Assembly: GCA_027563935.2 (NCBI GenBank)
Contig: CM050449.1
Span: 75,946,556-76,010,555 of the forward strand
DNA from: Costus lasius
Taxonomy: Eukaryota; Streptophyta; Magnoliopsida; Zingiberales; Costaceae
DNA length: 64,000 nt
Reading direction: 5' to 3'
Shown here piece after piece: positions 44,814 to 56,462 of the stretch (position 1 is the stretch's first letter; each line of letters begins with the position of its first letter). The notes beneath the pieces are model-generated. The model was given only the letters and a program-made list of their open reading frames with translations, did not search any database and was not told where the DNA came from. The position numbers and the translations under genes are program-made.

Positions 44814-46104
44814 GACGCCCGATTCTTGCGGAGATGATTGCGGACGATCCAAGGCTCTATGTTCAAAGCCGTAAGAAACAATGGGGGATGGGGGGACGGG
44901 GGGGACGGGGGGACGAGAGGATTACACACACACCGAAAGCCCCAATTTTCATCGACTATCAAGAGAGAAATCAAGATTCACGCCGCGCCTAGCGTTCCGC
45001 CGCCGCGATCAATCCAGACCACCTCCGATCGTGATTTTCATACTGAAGCTTCGTTTGAAGGAGGAGAGGACATGCCAGAAGTTTTAGATCGAAAGGAGAT
45101 CAATTGGAAGAGGAATTGAAGAAAGAAGAGGCGCCGACACTGTTCATCGCCTGAAATTGCAAATTACAGCTGTGTTTTATTTCACAGTCATGCTGTATTT
45201 TCTTAAACTCTTCTTTTTCCTTGATTTTTGATCTTCTGAAACCATGACTTATTGTAATTCCTTCATGATGCTAGCTTAAACTACTTTTGGGACATGGGGG
45301 AGTAATTCCCTTTGATTTTCTTAATGACTAGATTATTTTTATTTTCATCATGATTGTTCTACTTTGATAATTTTGCCTATGTGATTATTGCTCTAAGATT
45401 CTCTTAAGTTTATTTTTGTCATCATGATTTAGAGTTCTCGCAATAAGGACCGAAAGGTGACTTGCTTGAGAACTTGGAACACTAGAATGTATGATAGGAA
45501 TTTTCTTAGGATTGTTCTTATTATTTAATTTTAGTGATTTGTATTGCCATGATAAAAATTACAAACTTAGGATTGAGTTATTGTGTCAAACGTGGAGATC
45601 TTGCACGAAAGTGAGGATCGGAACGTTAGAGAACCATAGGCAAAACTTGTGTTGAGACTCGGATGCACAACGGTGATCATTGAGTTTCTGCTTGAGACGA
45701 TCAACTTAGAATACGGATGCATGAAAGTGATCCTCGAGTTCTTCGATTGATGATTTACCTATCATTAGCTTGGGATGAATCTTGTGCGAAAGTGAGGATT
45801 TATTCTTGCATGGTTATCTGCACGAGAGTGAGATAATCCCTTTTTAGGTAAATTATGTCTTTATCAAAATAGAATTTGATTGATGAGCATCTTTGTACAT
45901 CTAGTCATGAAAATCTAAGTGAATGAAACCCTAGTCCCAGTTTTCTCTCTCTGATAGTATCTTTCCATGTGTTTGCGATATTTACTTGACTTTCATTCGA
46001 TTACCAAGATAGTGAAAAATCAATTGATCAGTATTTGACAACATAGGTCTCTGTGGTTTTGATATCTTTTATTACTTCTAGTATCCGTACACTTGCGGAT
46101 CACA
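44814..46104 (+). repeat. 5' LTR of element E, second segment
   Basis: Resumes at GACGCCCGATTCTTGC (compare AAGTCCGATTCTTGC in F, 17141). Contains the G-rich run at 44883, the GCACGAAAGTGA phrases at 45605-45835, and ends CTTGCGGATCACA. Confidence 0.83.
44883..44912 (+). other. G-quadruplex motif in LTR E
   Basis: Runs of 5, 6, 7 and 6 G at 44883-44887, 44890-44895, 44898-44904 and 44907-44912 are separated by two-base loops AT, AC and AC. This is a textbook-strength quadruplex motif. LTR F has only short G runs at the same place (CGGGGAGCCTGGGATG, 17209-17224). Confidence 0.85.
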
Positions 46105-46113
46105 ACAAGTTTT

Positions 46114-46131
46114 TTGTGCCGTTGCTGGGGA
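46114..46131 (+). promoter_or_regulatory. Primer-binding site of element E
   Basis: TTGTGCCGTTGCTGGGGA, three changes from TGGCGCCGTTGCCGGGGA, 9 nt after the LTR end. Confidence 0.78.
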
Positions 46132-46194
46132 CCTTAGTTTTGTCAATATTGAGAATATTGAGATTATTGCTAGACTAGGATTAATTTAAATCCA

Positions 46195-47460
46195 ATGGCA
46201 GGATAGAGATTACTTAGGAAATATGCTGTCCCTAGGCCACGAGAAATACACTCTAGCATTATCAAACCCAGCATTGAAGCCGATAATTTTGAGATTAATC
46301 ATGCCTTCTTGACCATGATCCAGCAGAATCAATTTGGAGGAGATCCAATTGAAGATCCCTATCAACACTTACATATTTTTCTTGAATATTGTGATACCAT
46401 TAAGATTAGTGGAGTTTCTGATGATGCATTAAAACTGAGATTATTTCCTTTTTCTTAGGGACTGGGCGAAATCATGGCTACAATCACAACCTAGTGGAAC
46501 CTTCACAACTTGGAATCAACTTTCAAATTCCTTCTTGACAAAGTACTTCCCTCCAAGCAAGATAATTCGACTAAGAAATCAAATTATAAGCTTTCAACAA
46601 AAAGATGGGGAGTCATTCAGTGAGGCATGGGAGAGATTTAATGAATTGCAATGGAAGTGCCCACACCATAGCCTTGAAAATTGGACTTTGCTTCATACAT
46701 TTTATTATGGCCTACTTGATGATACCCGTCTAATTGTTGATACTTCTACAGGAGGAGCCGTTATGAGTAAGACCGTGGAAGATGCTTTTGCATTGTTTGA
46801 AGAAATATCCCTGAACCATAACCAATGGAATCCTGAGGAAAGAATGTTACATGGTCATCATCATGGTAAGAATAAGAACGAGGAATTGCAAACTCCAACT
46901 GAAGAAGTAAATTCTTTTAGTATAGAATCCTGGCTTGACAAGTTTATGACTCATCAAACTCAATTTATGCAAAATCTTAAGGGAATGGTTAACCAAATTG
47001 CTTCTCAAGTAGAATCTTTAACTGCTCACGAGAACTTCATAAAAAATCAAATGCCTAATGAACATTGCAATGTTGTTGTCACTAGAAGTGGAAAGAAGCT
47101 AGGAGAACTTAACAGGAAGGTTGAACTTAAAGAAAAAGAGTCTTACTGTGATCATGATGAAGAATTAGAATTAGAAAAATCCTCTAAATATGAACAAACC
47201 CTACCTAGTTTAACACCTCAAAAGGGTGATGAACCAAAAGGGGATGTGCCATGTAAAGAAGATAATTCTAAAACTGATTTGCCTCCACCCTATAGACCAC
47301 CAATACCTTTTCCTCAAAGGTTAATACAGGAAAAACTAGACAAACAATTTGGGAAATTTTTAGATATTTTGAAAAAGCTTTATTGCAAATGCTTACATAT
47401 GCTAAATTTTTAAAAGAAATTCTGTCTAATAAGAGGAAAATAGAAGACTTTGGTACTGTG
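46195..47460 (+). pseudogene. Gag of element E (broken, interrupted)
   Basis: The presumed ATG at 46195 is followed two codons later by TAG. Gag motifs QNQFGGDPIEDPYQHLHIF and WNQLSNSFLTKYFPPSKI are clear. A 2-bp loss near 46455 (PFPFS then shifted) breaks the frame; from 46535 it is open to 47413. The zinc knuckle present in F and C is absent: the protein goes from NKNEELQ straight to SWLDKFMTHQTQFMQN and TRSGKKLGEL. Another shift near 47370 follows PPYRPPIPFPQRL. At 47460 Copia B2 splits the coding region between EDFGTV and ALTEEC. Confidence 0.88.
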
Positions 47461-48272
47461 TGTTAGGGTATGCCCTTAACGCCAATGTTTGAGGCTTTGG
47501 GTTATTTTCAGTATCATGTATAAACAATATAAAGGCAATTGTTGTTATTCAGATTGTTACATTATCTGTTGTTGTATATATAACTTCTGAGTATTGTCTC
47601 AATGATGGTCAGCTTAGCTGACATTCAGTATTGTCCTTAGTAGAGATATCTTGGTGAACATGAGACAGCCTTGGTATGATTGAGACTAATATGTGTTCTA
47701 ATCTTATAGGATTCTTCGAGCATGGAATAAGATTTAGACACATAGGTGCATTGGATGTACTGGACTGACCCTACTTAGGATATTCAATTGTTTGTCACAA
47801 TGTGAATAATCCTTGTATGCAAGCAAGTGGCATATTCCCTCTGACTTGAGATCACTTGTGTTTCTAAGTGATGATTGGCATTATCTTGAGATAGTTCAAT
47901 ATCATTTGAAATATAATGGTTAAGGATTATCTTGGATAGTGGGCATGAGCCATGTTAGGGTACTTGTGATAGATAAAGGATTGCCTCTCCTAGTTGGGGT
48001 GTGATGTTCTAATGGGGCCCCCTGGATGAAATGGTTGAGAATGTGTATGGCCATACCCAGACGACTATGTTCGTCTGACCTAACCATTTTCATCATGTTG
48101 GAATCACAGGCTTGACACGCTTGTCCAACGAGAACATCCAGTGGCAAAGGGAAACATGTATGCCAAGTGAATTAGATTCACACTTGTGCTATGGTTTGGG
48201 AGTAGTCTTGGAAGACTTTTTCCTTCATATCGGGAGACAGTGATGTGTTGCTAGATACCCCTCTCTGGTCGT

Positions 48273-48288
48273 GATAACGTAAGTTATC
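48273..48288. promoter_or_regulatory. Conserved LTR palindrome GATAACGTAAGTTATC
   Basis: GATAAC and GTTATC flank GTAA. The same 16 bases occur in every family-B LTR here (for example 14739, 22352, 28795, 40981, 55650, 62570 areas), although other parts of the LTRs vary a lot. Absent from family A. Probably a protein-binding site or RNA element. Confidence 0.6.
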
Positions 48289-48960
48289 GTTACCGACATT
48301 GAAGGAAACCCTTAGGGTCGCACAATTTGGTGATATGGCTTACTTATGTCAGATCGTGTGGACTGGAATTATTCTAGTTCATTTTAAAGGAATTTAAGCT
48401 CTGATTAAATTCCAGATCTAGTCTAATCATGTTTGATTGATTAGGACATGTGATCGGTAAGCTTTGATCGGAGAATTGATGCTTGATCGTAAAGATCAGG
48501 GGTTCAATGTGATGTGTGGTTAGATCTTCTAAGAAGATTATAACCAGGGCTGTTTGATTTGGTGCTTAAACCAAATTAAGATTGAACCGGTTCACTTGTG
48601 AACGCATGGTTCAATTTAAGAGGAGTTAGTGATCGCTTAAAGGGAGTTATGGAGGGAGTTACATTTTCGGTTCTTACCATATGTGGTGGCCAAATTTTCC
48701 CTTTGTGCGCACCCCACGGTTTTCGCTTCTTGCTCTCGCTTTTCTCCTCTCTTCGTTCTCGTGTGTGAACCATCTTCACGCAAGGAAGAGAAATTCAACC
48801 AGCCAAGGGCGCACATAATCCTTTGAAGAAACGATCAGGACTCCTTGGTGTCTTTGCTAGCACAAGGAACACAAAGGAAGAAAGTCTTTCTCATCTTGTG
48901 TGTGACTTCTTTGGAGAAGAGGCGCTCGCCCCTTACATCTTCCAAGCCGCCTCCTACATC

Positions 48961-48969
48961 ATGGCAATG
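48961..48969 (+). CDS. Proposed first exon of B2 gag: ATG-GCA-ATG
   Basis: ATGGCAATG lies 117-125 bp before the end of the LTR and is followed at once by GTAATA. The start context (ATCATGGCA) is good for plants. The same ATGGC(A/T)(A/T)TG-GTA block is found in B1 (21651), B4 (14012), B5 (61900), B3 3' LTR (41707), B2 3' LTR (56338) and, lacking the first ATG, B3 5' LTR. Splicing from here to 50909 joins codon to codon and gives gag a start; without it gag has no nearby ATG. Confidence 0.6.
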
Positions 48970-49086
48970 GTAATAGTCTAACTTGCTCTATACAAGGTTG
49001 ATCATGTGCTCATGTCATGCGATTGTTTAGAATCCTATTCTTCATGCGGCTTGTTGTAGTCGATTGCATACTAGAATCACTCTCAG

Positions 49087-49098
49087 TGGTATCAGAGC
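49087..49098 (+). promoter_or_regulatory. Primer-binding site of Copia B2
   Basis: TGGTATCAGAGC, an exact initiator tRNA-Met site, one base after the LTR. Confidence 0.93.
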
Positions 49099-50029
49099 CA
49101 GGTTGTTTGACTTGATGCATATGATTGCCTTCTTGTGATCCATGCTTGAGTTATTGGGTAGATCTTGTTTATGTTCACATGCGACTACATGATGCACATG
49201 TTTACATACTTGCTTGCGCATGTGATGTTAGATGAATCTTAACATACATAATTTGCGCGTATGTTGTTTTTCAAGCAAAATTATCTTCATGCGCGACTCC
49301 ACTAGATCTATTAGTGCGCCTACTTCTAACACTTAGACGGGTTAACAGTTTTGAAGTCGTTAGTCAAGTATGGACCCAACAGCCTAATCGGACTATTTGA
49401 CAGCCTGGATGGGTGGCTGGATAGCACCTGTGCGCAAACTGTACAGGTGGCTATAAGCCGACTGCAGAAGGGCATGTAGCGATGTCTGTTTGAGGCGCCT
49501 AGTGAACGATCATGATTATGGCCCGGGGTCACACCCGCTTGCCGGAGATCATGTGGGACGTTCAGCTCTTAAGGCATGCATAGTCGACCATTGGGTCGAC
49601 GCAAGTCAGTTATGACTGGGTGCGTGCAAGGGCAGTGGGTCTGACTTGGTCTGACGAGTGGATATCTGTTAATGGACCGTTGTAAGGTAGTGGGGCACAT
49701 AAGGAAATAAAATTCATGCCATGGGCTTTTCTAAAATTTTATTTCTGTTTGGATCACATGTAGTACATGTTTAACATGTTGCATTGAGTATATTGAGTGT
49801 TTATTTAATCTTATGTGGGTTGCCCTATTTTGTATGCTGTGCTGGGGCCTGCGAGCCTGGAAATTAATATATTTGATGTGATCTGTGAGTCACATTTCAA
49901 ATTATATCAATGTATAATTGACCTGCGTGTCAAACCATGTATAGATAGTTTTTAAAATGTAATTTTGATCTGACATGAGAACACAGCACAAATGGCAGAA
50001 GCGTTTGCAGCTATTGGCGTCACTAGGTG

Positions 50030-50085
50030 GGAGGTCTAGAGTTCGACTCTAGAACAGGCGCATTCTGTCTGGTGGGCGCATTTGA
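50030..50085 (+). other. tRNA-like B-box word in B leader
   Basis: CTAGAGTTCGACTCTAG (50045-50061 area) is a perfect stem-loop with a B-box-like GAGTTCGACTC. B1's leader is truncated at exactly this point. No full tRNA is visible. Confidence 0.35.
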
Positions 50086-50401
50086 GCTGCAGATGGCATT
50101 TGGGGCCGGGCTAGGCCCCATGAAGTACAAGGATGCCATAAAGAGCTCAAATGAAGATTTAAGTCAAACTAGGTTTTCACTTATATTTTTATGGGCGTTT
50201 ACCACATAAGATAATTGTGCTTTCTATTTACTGTTTTAAGTAATATTAGCACATGTATGTTTTATTCTTCTGCTATCACTATAGAATTTGCATGATAGTA
50301 AGAAGATAAAAGACCGATAAAATCCAACGTCAATATCAAGCTTTCGATTGCCTTCTGACGCGAAACCTCACTGTTCTGACTATCGTTGGGGCCGTGTTGT
50401 A

Positions 50402-50622
50402 CCCACTCAGTGGGCACGCCCAGCTATCCTCAGACGGTGCGTGATTACACCTACATGCTACAGAGAAGGGATTTATCGCTTCTCGTTGCTCAGCATAGCA
50501 CGTGGTGGTCCAGGAAGTAGGTCAGGTCAGCTTGACCATATAGGCTACATGTTGGGCATATGATAGCTATATGGAGGCAGCCATCTGAGGAATCAGAGAT
50601 TGTGTTGTACCAACTCAGTTGG
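50402..50622 (+). other. Twin hairpins in the family-B leader
   Basis: CCCACTCAGTGGG (50402-50414) and CCAACTCAGTTGG (50610-50622) are both preceded by GTTGTA. Stems differ by one compensated pair (C-G versus A-T). Both are retained in B1 at 27627-27615 and 27417-27405. They could act in RNA dimerisation or packaging. Confidence 0.6.
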
Positions 50623-50908
50623 CACAGTCTTCTAGATTGCCTAGATGAAGGGGAATCGCACGGGTTGGCGATTGGCATGGATTGCCTACCAGTGATTAGT
50701 GCTTGGGCTCTCTGTGCACCTTATCTCGCCTGAGCGGGACGCGGAGATCAAGTATGAAATCTGGATCCCATCTCACTAAAAGAGTTTGACTCTTTCGGGC
50801 TGTTTTATTGGATTTTCAGTCAGATAAAATAGTGAGAAGAGAATCACTCTTAAGTCCTGGAATGATTCTAACATGGATATTGACCTTGTTGTTCTTGCTA
50901 TGTTGTAG

Positions 50909-53900
50909 ATTCCTGCAGCAACGAACACCACGAGGCTCAACTTGTGATCCATATTGGAAAAGGAGAAGTTTGCTGGTCCAAACTTCTCAGACTGGTACAG
51001 ACAGCTGAAGATTGTCCTCAAAGCTGAGAGGAAGCTGTACGTCCTTGAGACGGCAATGCCGGCTCAACCCGCTGCGAACGCCGCAAGGGCGGTTCGAGAT
51101 GCTTATGAGAAGCACGTCAGTGATAGTACTGATGTCGCTTGCCTTATGCTTGCGTCAATCACGCCCGAGCTATAGCGTCAGTATGAGGATTTGTCTACTA
51201 TTGATATTATAGCAAATCTGAAAATGTTGTATGCTGCACAGGCAAGGACAGAATGCTATAACTTGACGAAACTTTTCTTTCATAGCAAACTGACTGAAGG
51301 AAGTCCAGTGGGAGCTCACGTACTCAAGATGATTGGGTACAAAGAAGCTCTAGAGAAACTGGGTCATACCATCAATCAAGAACTTGTTGTAGACATTATC
51401 TTGCAGTCTCTTCCGACTTCTTTCGATGCGTTCATCATTAATTTTAATATGAATAAAATCGACTATACTCCGGCAGAATTACTGAATATGCTCTGCACAA
51501 CAGAGCAGACTCTTGAGAAGGGAAAGCCTTCATCCTCTGTCTTGATGGTTCCTTCAAGGAATAAGAAGAAGGGGAAGAAGGGCAAAGCCCCTATCAAGAG
51601 CTACAACAAGGCTTTGAAACAAAAGATAAAGAGGTCAAAGGACAACAGATGTTTCCATTGTGGCCAACTGGGTCACTGGAAGAAGGACTGTAGAGCGCTC
51701 CAAGGAGAGAAGAAGGGAAGCAAGCCCTTCACTTATGGCTCAGGTATTTTTGTGACTGAAGTCATGGTTGCTTCTTCTATTTCATGGGTGTTGGACACTG
51801 CATGTGGAGTTCACATTTGTTCAAATGTGCAGGAACTCAAGAGAAGAAGACAGGTGGGACAGCATGAGGTGGACCTACGAGTTGGAAACGGGGCACGAGT
51901 TGCTGCTGTTGCTGTAGGAGAATATCACATCTCTTTACCATCTGGAGTTGTATTAGAACTTGACAATTGTTATTTTGTACCAAGCATAACAAAGAACATT
52001 ATCTCTATTCCTGCTCTTGTCAGGAAAGGTTTTTCATTTGAATGCAAAACTTCACAGTGCTGTATTTCATATGATAATATTGTTTATGCAACTGGGTCGA
52101 TTAACAATGGGTTATACATGTTGGACATGGAATGTTCTATACAACAAATTGATAATAAGAAAGCCAAGTATGCTGATGACAGCACCTTGTTATGGCATAG
52201 TCGTCTAGGCCATATTAACAAGAAGCGCATTAAGCGGTTGCATGACTATGGACTGCTGGGATCATTCTCCTATGAGGAGTTTGACACATGCAAAGCTTGT
52301 TTAATGGGTAAGATGACGAAGACTCCTTTTACTAATAAAGGTGAAAGAGCTTCAGGTTTACTTGACCTTATTCACACTGATGTGTGTGGGCCATTTAGTA
52401 AACATGCCAGAGGTGGCTATTCATACTTCATTACTTTTACTGATGATTTCAGTAGGTATGGTTATGTCTATTTAATGAGACATAAGAGTGAATCTTTTGA
52501 CAAGTTCAAAGAATTCAAAAATGAAGTACAGAATCAGTTAGGCCGAAATATCAAAGCACTTTGATCAGATCGAGGTGGAGAATACTTGAGTCGTGAGTAT
52601 ACTGACTATCTGAAGGAGTGTGGGATCATCTCACAGCTCACTCCGCCAGGGACACCGCAATGGAATGGTGTATCCGAAAGGAGGAATCGAACCTTATTAG
52701 ATATGGTTCGTTCTATGATGAGTCAGGCTACTCTACCTTACTCCTTTTGGGGATTTGCACTGGAAACAGCTGCAAAGGTGCTAAACCGAGTGCTATCCAA
52801 GGCCGTTTCAAAGACGTCATATGAGTTGTGGTATGGGAAACAGCCGAGCTTGACATTTATCAAAATCTGGGGTTGCGAGGCTTATGTCAAAAAGCTCGCC
52901 TCTAGGAAACTGGAGAGCAGATCTGATAAATATATATTTGTCGGATACCCTAAAGAAACTAAGGGTTATTATTTCTACGATCCCAAAGAGAATAAAGTAT
53001 TTGTTGCTCGAACGGCAATTTTTCTTGAGAAGGAATTTCTTCTGCAAGACGCCAGTGGGAGAGAAATAAAGCTGGATGAAATTCCAGAAGAGGGACAAAG
53101 TAGTCAAGCACAGTTGGATGAGCCTGAGCCAATAGATCAGGTTAATGTTCAACCTGAGGCTCAGACATCACGGGAACCGCGTAGATCGGGAAGGATTCGT
53201 CGTCAGCCTGAGCGCTATGACGGAGTCTACATCATTAATGATGAACCCCTCACTTATGCGGATGCGGTTAGTGGACCGGAGTCAGCAAGATGGCATGAAG
53301 CTATGCGAGCCGAGATGGACTCCATGTTAGATAACCAAGTCTGGGATTTGGTTGATCCGCCTCCGGGAGTAATCCCTATAGGCTGTAAGTGGATCTTCAA
53401 AAAGAAGACAGACATGGATGGTAACATGCTTACCTATAAGGGCAGGCTAGTTGCGAAAGGTTTCAAACAAATCTACGGGATAGATTATGATGAAACTTTC
53501 TCTCCTGTAGCCATGTTCAAGTCCATTCGAATTATTCTCGCGATAGAAGCATATTATGATTATGAGATCTGGCAAATGGATGTGAAAACCGCTTTCCTTA
53601 ACAGAAAATTAGAAGAGGATGTGTATATGACACAACCTGAAGGTTTCATTAATCCGTCCGAACGTCATAAAATATGCAAATTAAAGAAGTCCATTTATGG
53701 ACTAAAACAAGCATCGCGAAGCTGGAATATTCGTTTTGATGAATCAGTTTCTGAATTTGGTTTCATCAAAAATGAAGATGACCCGTGTGTATATAAAAGG
53801 TTTAGTGGGAGCGTGATTACTTTCCTAGTCCTCTACGTCGATGATATTTTAATCATTGCAAACGATATTCCTGAACTGCATGCAGTCAAAGCATGGTTAA

Positions 53901-54817
53901 GAAAATGTTTCCAGATGAAAGATTTAGGAGAAGCGACCTATATACTAGGTGTGAAGATCTTTAGAGATAGATCTAATAGGCTTCTCGGGCTGTGCCAGAG
54001 TACTTACATCGATAAGGTCCTGGAGAGATTCCATTTAGAAAATTCTAAAAGAGGATATCTTCCAGTCAGACATGGTCTGAATCTTTCAAAGAGCCAGTGT
54101 CCTCAAACACAGTCTGAAAAAGATGAGATGGACAATACGCCTTATGCTTCGGCTAATGGGTCTATCATGTATGCGATGTTATGTACTCGCCCAGACGTCG
54201 CTTACGGGTTAAGCGTAACCAGTCGGTTCCAAGGTAATCCAGGGAAGGCACACTGGATTGCAGTCAAGAACATTTTAAAATATCTTCGGAGAACCAAAGA
54301 TATGTTCTTGATTTATGGAGGTCAGGGAGAACTCAGTATTGAAGGATATACTGATGCTTCGTTCCAATCTGACCAAGACGATTTCCGATCGTAATCAGGC
54401 TATGCCTTTAGCTTGAATGGAGGAGCAGTGGTGTGGAAGAGTTTCAAACAATCAATTGTTGCTGATTCCACAACAGAAGCCGAGTATGTTGCAGCCTCAG
54501 AAGCATCAAAGGAGGCAGTATGGATTCGTAAGTTCATTCAGGAACTTGGTGTTGTTCCTTCGAGTGCAGATCCATTGGTTGTCTTCTGTGACAACACTGG
54601 AGCGATTGCACAAGCGAAGGAACCACGGTCACACCAGAAGTCCAAGCACATACAAAGAAGGTTTCACTTGATCCGTGAAATCATTGATCGAGTGGATATC
54701 AAGATCTGCAAGATTCATACAGATGACAATCTAGCTGACCCGCTTACAAAGCCTCTGGCGCAGCAGAAGCATGAGAAGCACTGTAACAATATGGGTTTGA
54801 GATACCTCAACCATTAG
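50909..54817 (+). pseudogene. Copia family B gag-pol of B2 (four stops, no frameshift)
   Basis: One frame runs from the proposed exon 2 start to TAG 54815. Order: gag, zinc knuckle CFHCGQLGHWKKDC, protease LDTACGVHIC, integrase (HSRLGHINKKR; HTDVCGPF; TDDFSRYG; NGVSERRNRT), RT (LYVDDILI) and RNase H to DNLADPLTKPLAQQ. Stops: TGA 50945-50947 (CGA in B1), TAG 51173-51175 (CAG in B1), TGA 52562-52564 (TGT in B1), TAA 54392-54394 (CAA in B1). Three of four are single C-to-T changes. Apart from them the protein is colinear with B1. Confidence 0.95.
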
Positions 54818-54823
54818 ATTAAG

Positions 54824-54837
54824 TGCAAGTGGGAGAT
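54824..54837 (+). promoter_or_regulatory. Polypurine tract of Copia B2
   Basis: GCAAGTGGGAGAT directly before the LTR start TGTTAGGG. Confidence 0.88.
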
Positions 54838-56462
54838 TGTTAGGGTATGCCCTTAACTCCAATGTTTGAGGCTTTGGGTTATTTTCAGTATCATGTATAA
54901 ACAATATAAAGGCAATTGTTGTTATTCAGATTGCTACATTATCTGCTGTTGTATATATAACTTCTGAGTAATGTCTCAATGATGGTCAGCTTAGCTGACA
55001 TTCAGTATTGTCCTTAGTCGAGATATCTCGGTGAACATGAGACAGCCTTGGTATGATTGAGACTAATATGTGTTCTAATCTTATAGGATGCTTCGAGCAT
55101 GGAATAAGATTTAGACACATAGGTGCATTGGATGTACTGGACTGACCCTACTTAGGATATTCAATTGTTTGTCACAATGTGAATAATCCTTGTATGCAAG
55201 CAAGTGGCATATTCCCTCTGACTTGAGATCACTTGTGTTTCTAAGTGATGATTGGCATTATCTTGAGATAGTTCAATATCATTTGAAATATAATGGTTAA
55301 GGATTATCTTGGATAGTGGGCATGAGTCATGTTAGGGTACTTGTGATAGATAAAGGATTGCCTCTCCTAGTTGGGGTGTGATGTTCTAATGGGGCCCCCT
55401 GGATGAAATGGTTGAGAATGTGTATGGCCATACCCAGACGACTATGTTCGTCTGACCTAACCATTTTCATCATGTTGGAATCACAGGCTTGACACGCTTG
55501 TCCAACGAGAACATCCAGTGGCAAAGGGAAACATGTATGCCAAGTGAATTAGATTCACACTTGTGCTATGGTTTGGGAGTAGTCTTGGAAGACTTTTTCC
55601 TTCATATCGGGAGAAAGTGATGTGTTGCTAGATACCCCTCTCTGGTCGTGATAACGTAAGTTATCGTTACCGACATTGAAGGAAACTCTTAGGGTCGCAC
55701 AATTTGGTGATATGGCTTACTTATGTCAGATCGTGTGGACTGGAATTATTCTAGTTCATTTTAAAGGAATTTAAGCTCTGATTAAAAGTGAGATCTAGTC
55801 TAATCATGTTTGATTGATTAGGACATGTGATCGGTAAGCTTTGATCGGAGAATTGATGCTTGATCGTAAAGATCAGGGGTTCAATGTGATGTGTGGTTAG
55901 ATCTTCTAAGAAGATTATAACCAGGGCTGTTTGATTTGGTGCTTAAACCAAATTAAGATTGAACCGGTTCACATGTGAATGCATGGTTCAATTTAAGAGG
56001 AGTTAGTGATCGCTTAAAGGGAGTTATGGAGGGAGTTACATTTTCGGTTCTTACCATATGTGGTGGCCGAATTTTCCCTTTGTGCGCACCCCACGGTTTT
56101 CGCTTCTTGCTCTCGCTTTTCTCCTCTCTTCGTTCTCATGTGTGAACCATCTTCACGCAAGGAAGAGAAATTCAACCAGCCAAGGGCGCACATCATCCTT
56201 TGAAGAAACGATCAGGACTCCTTGGTGTCTTTGCTAGCACAAGGAACACAAAGGAAGAAAGTCTTTCTCATCTTGTGTGTGACTTCTTTGGAGAAGAGGC
56301 GCTCGCCCCTTACATCTTCCAAGCCGCCTCTTACATCATGGCAATGGTAATACTCTAACTTGCTCTATACAAGGTTGATCATGTGCTCATGTCATGCGAT
56401 TGTTTAGAATCCTATTCTTCATGTGGCTTGTTGTAGTCGATTGCATACTAGAATCACTCTCA
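54838..56462 (+). repeat. 3' LTR of Copia B2
   Basis: 1,625 bp, same length as the 5' LTR; start-donor block ATG-GCA-ATG-GTAATA at 56338-56352. Followed by duplication CTGTG. Confidence 0.95.

Larger units (their letters stand above)
47461..49085 (+). repeat. 5' LTR of Copia B2
   Basis: TGTTAGGGTATGCCC to ATCACTCTCA. Holds the conserved palindrome GATAACGTAAGTTATC (48273-48288), overlapping palindromes GAACCGGTTC and GTTCACTTGTGAAC (48584-48603), and the start-donor block at 48961-48971. Confidence 0.95.
48970..50908 (+). other. Proposed leader intron of B2
   Basis: 1,939 bp from GTAATA to TTGTAG. It spans the LTR end, primer site and leader. The 3' end has TTCTAAC (50868-50874 area), a pyrimidine-rich run and GTTGTAG directly before ATTCCTGCAGCAACG, where gag similarity begins. 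B1 has the same 3' end. No other open frame of note lies inside. Confidence 0.58.
47461..56462 (+). mobile_element. Complete Copia family B element B2
   Basis: 9,002 bp with two 1,625-bp LTRs and the duplication CTGTG outside (47456-47460 and 56463-56467). The LTRs differ at roughly 1.5 percent of sites by eye. Primer site, leader, gag-pol without frameshifts and purine tract are present, but four stop codons interrupt gag-pol. It is inserted in the gag-protease region of Athila element E. Confidence 0.96.
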
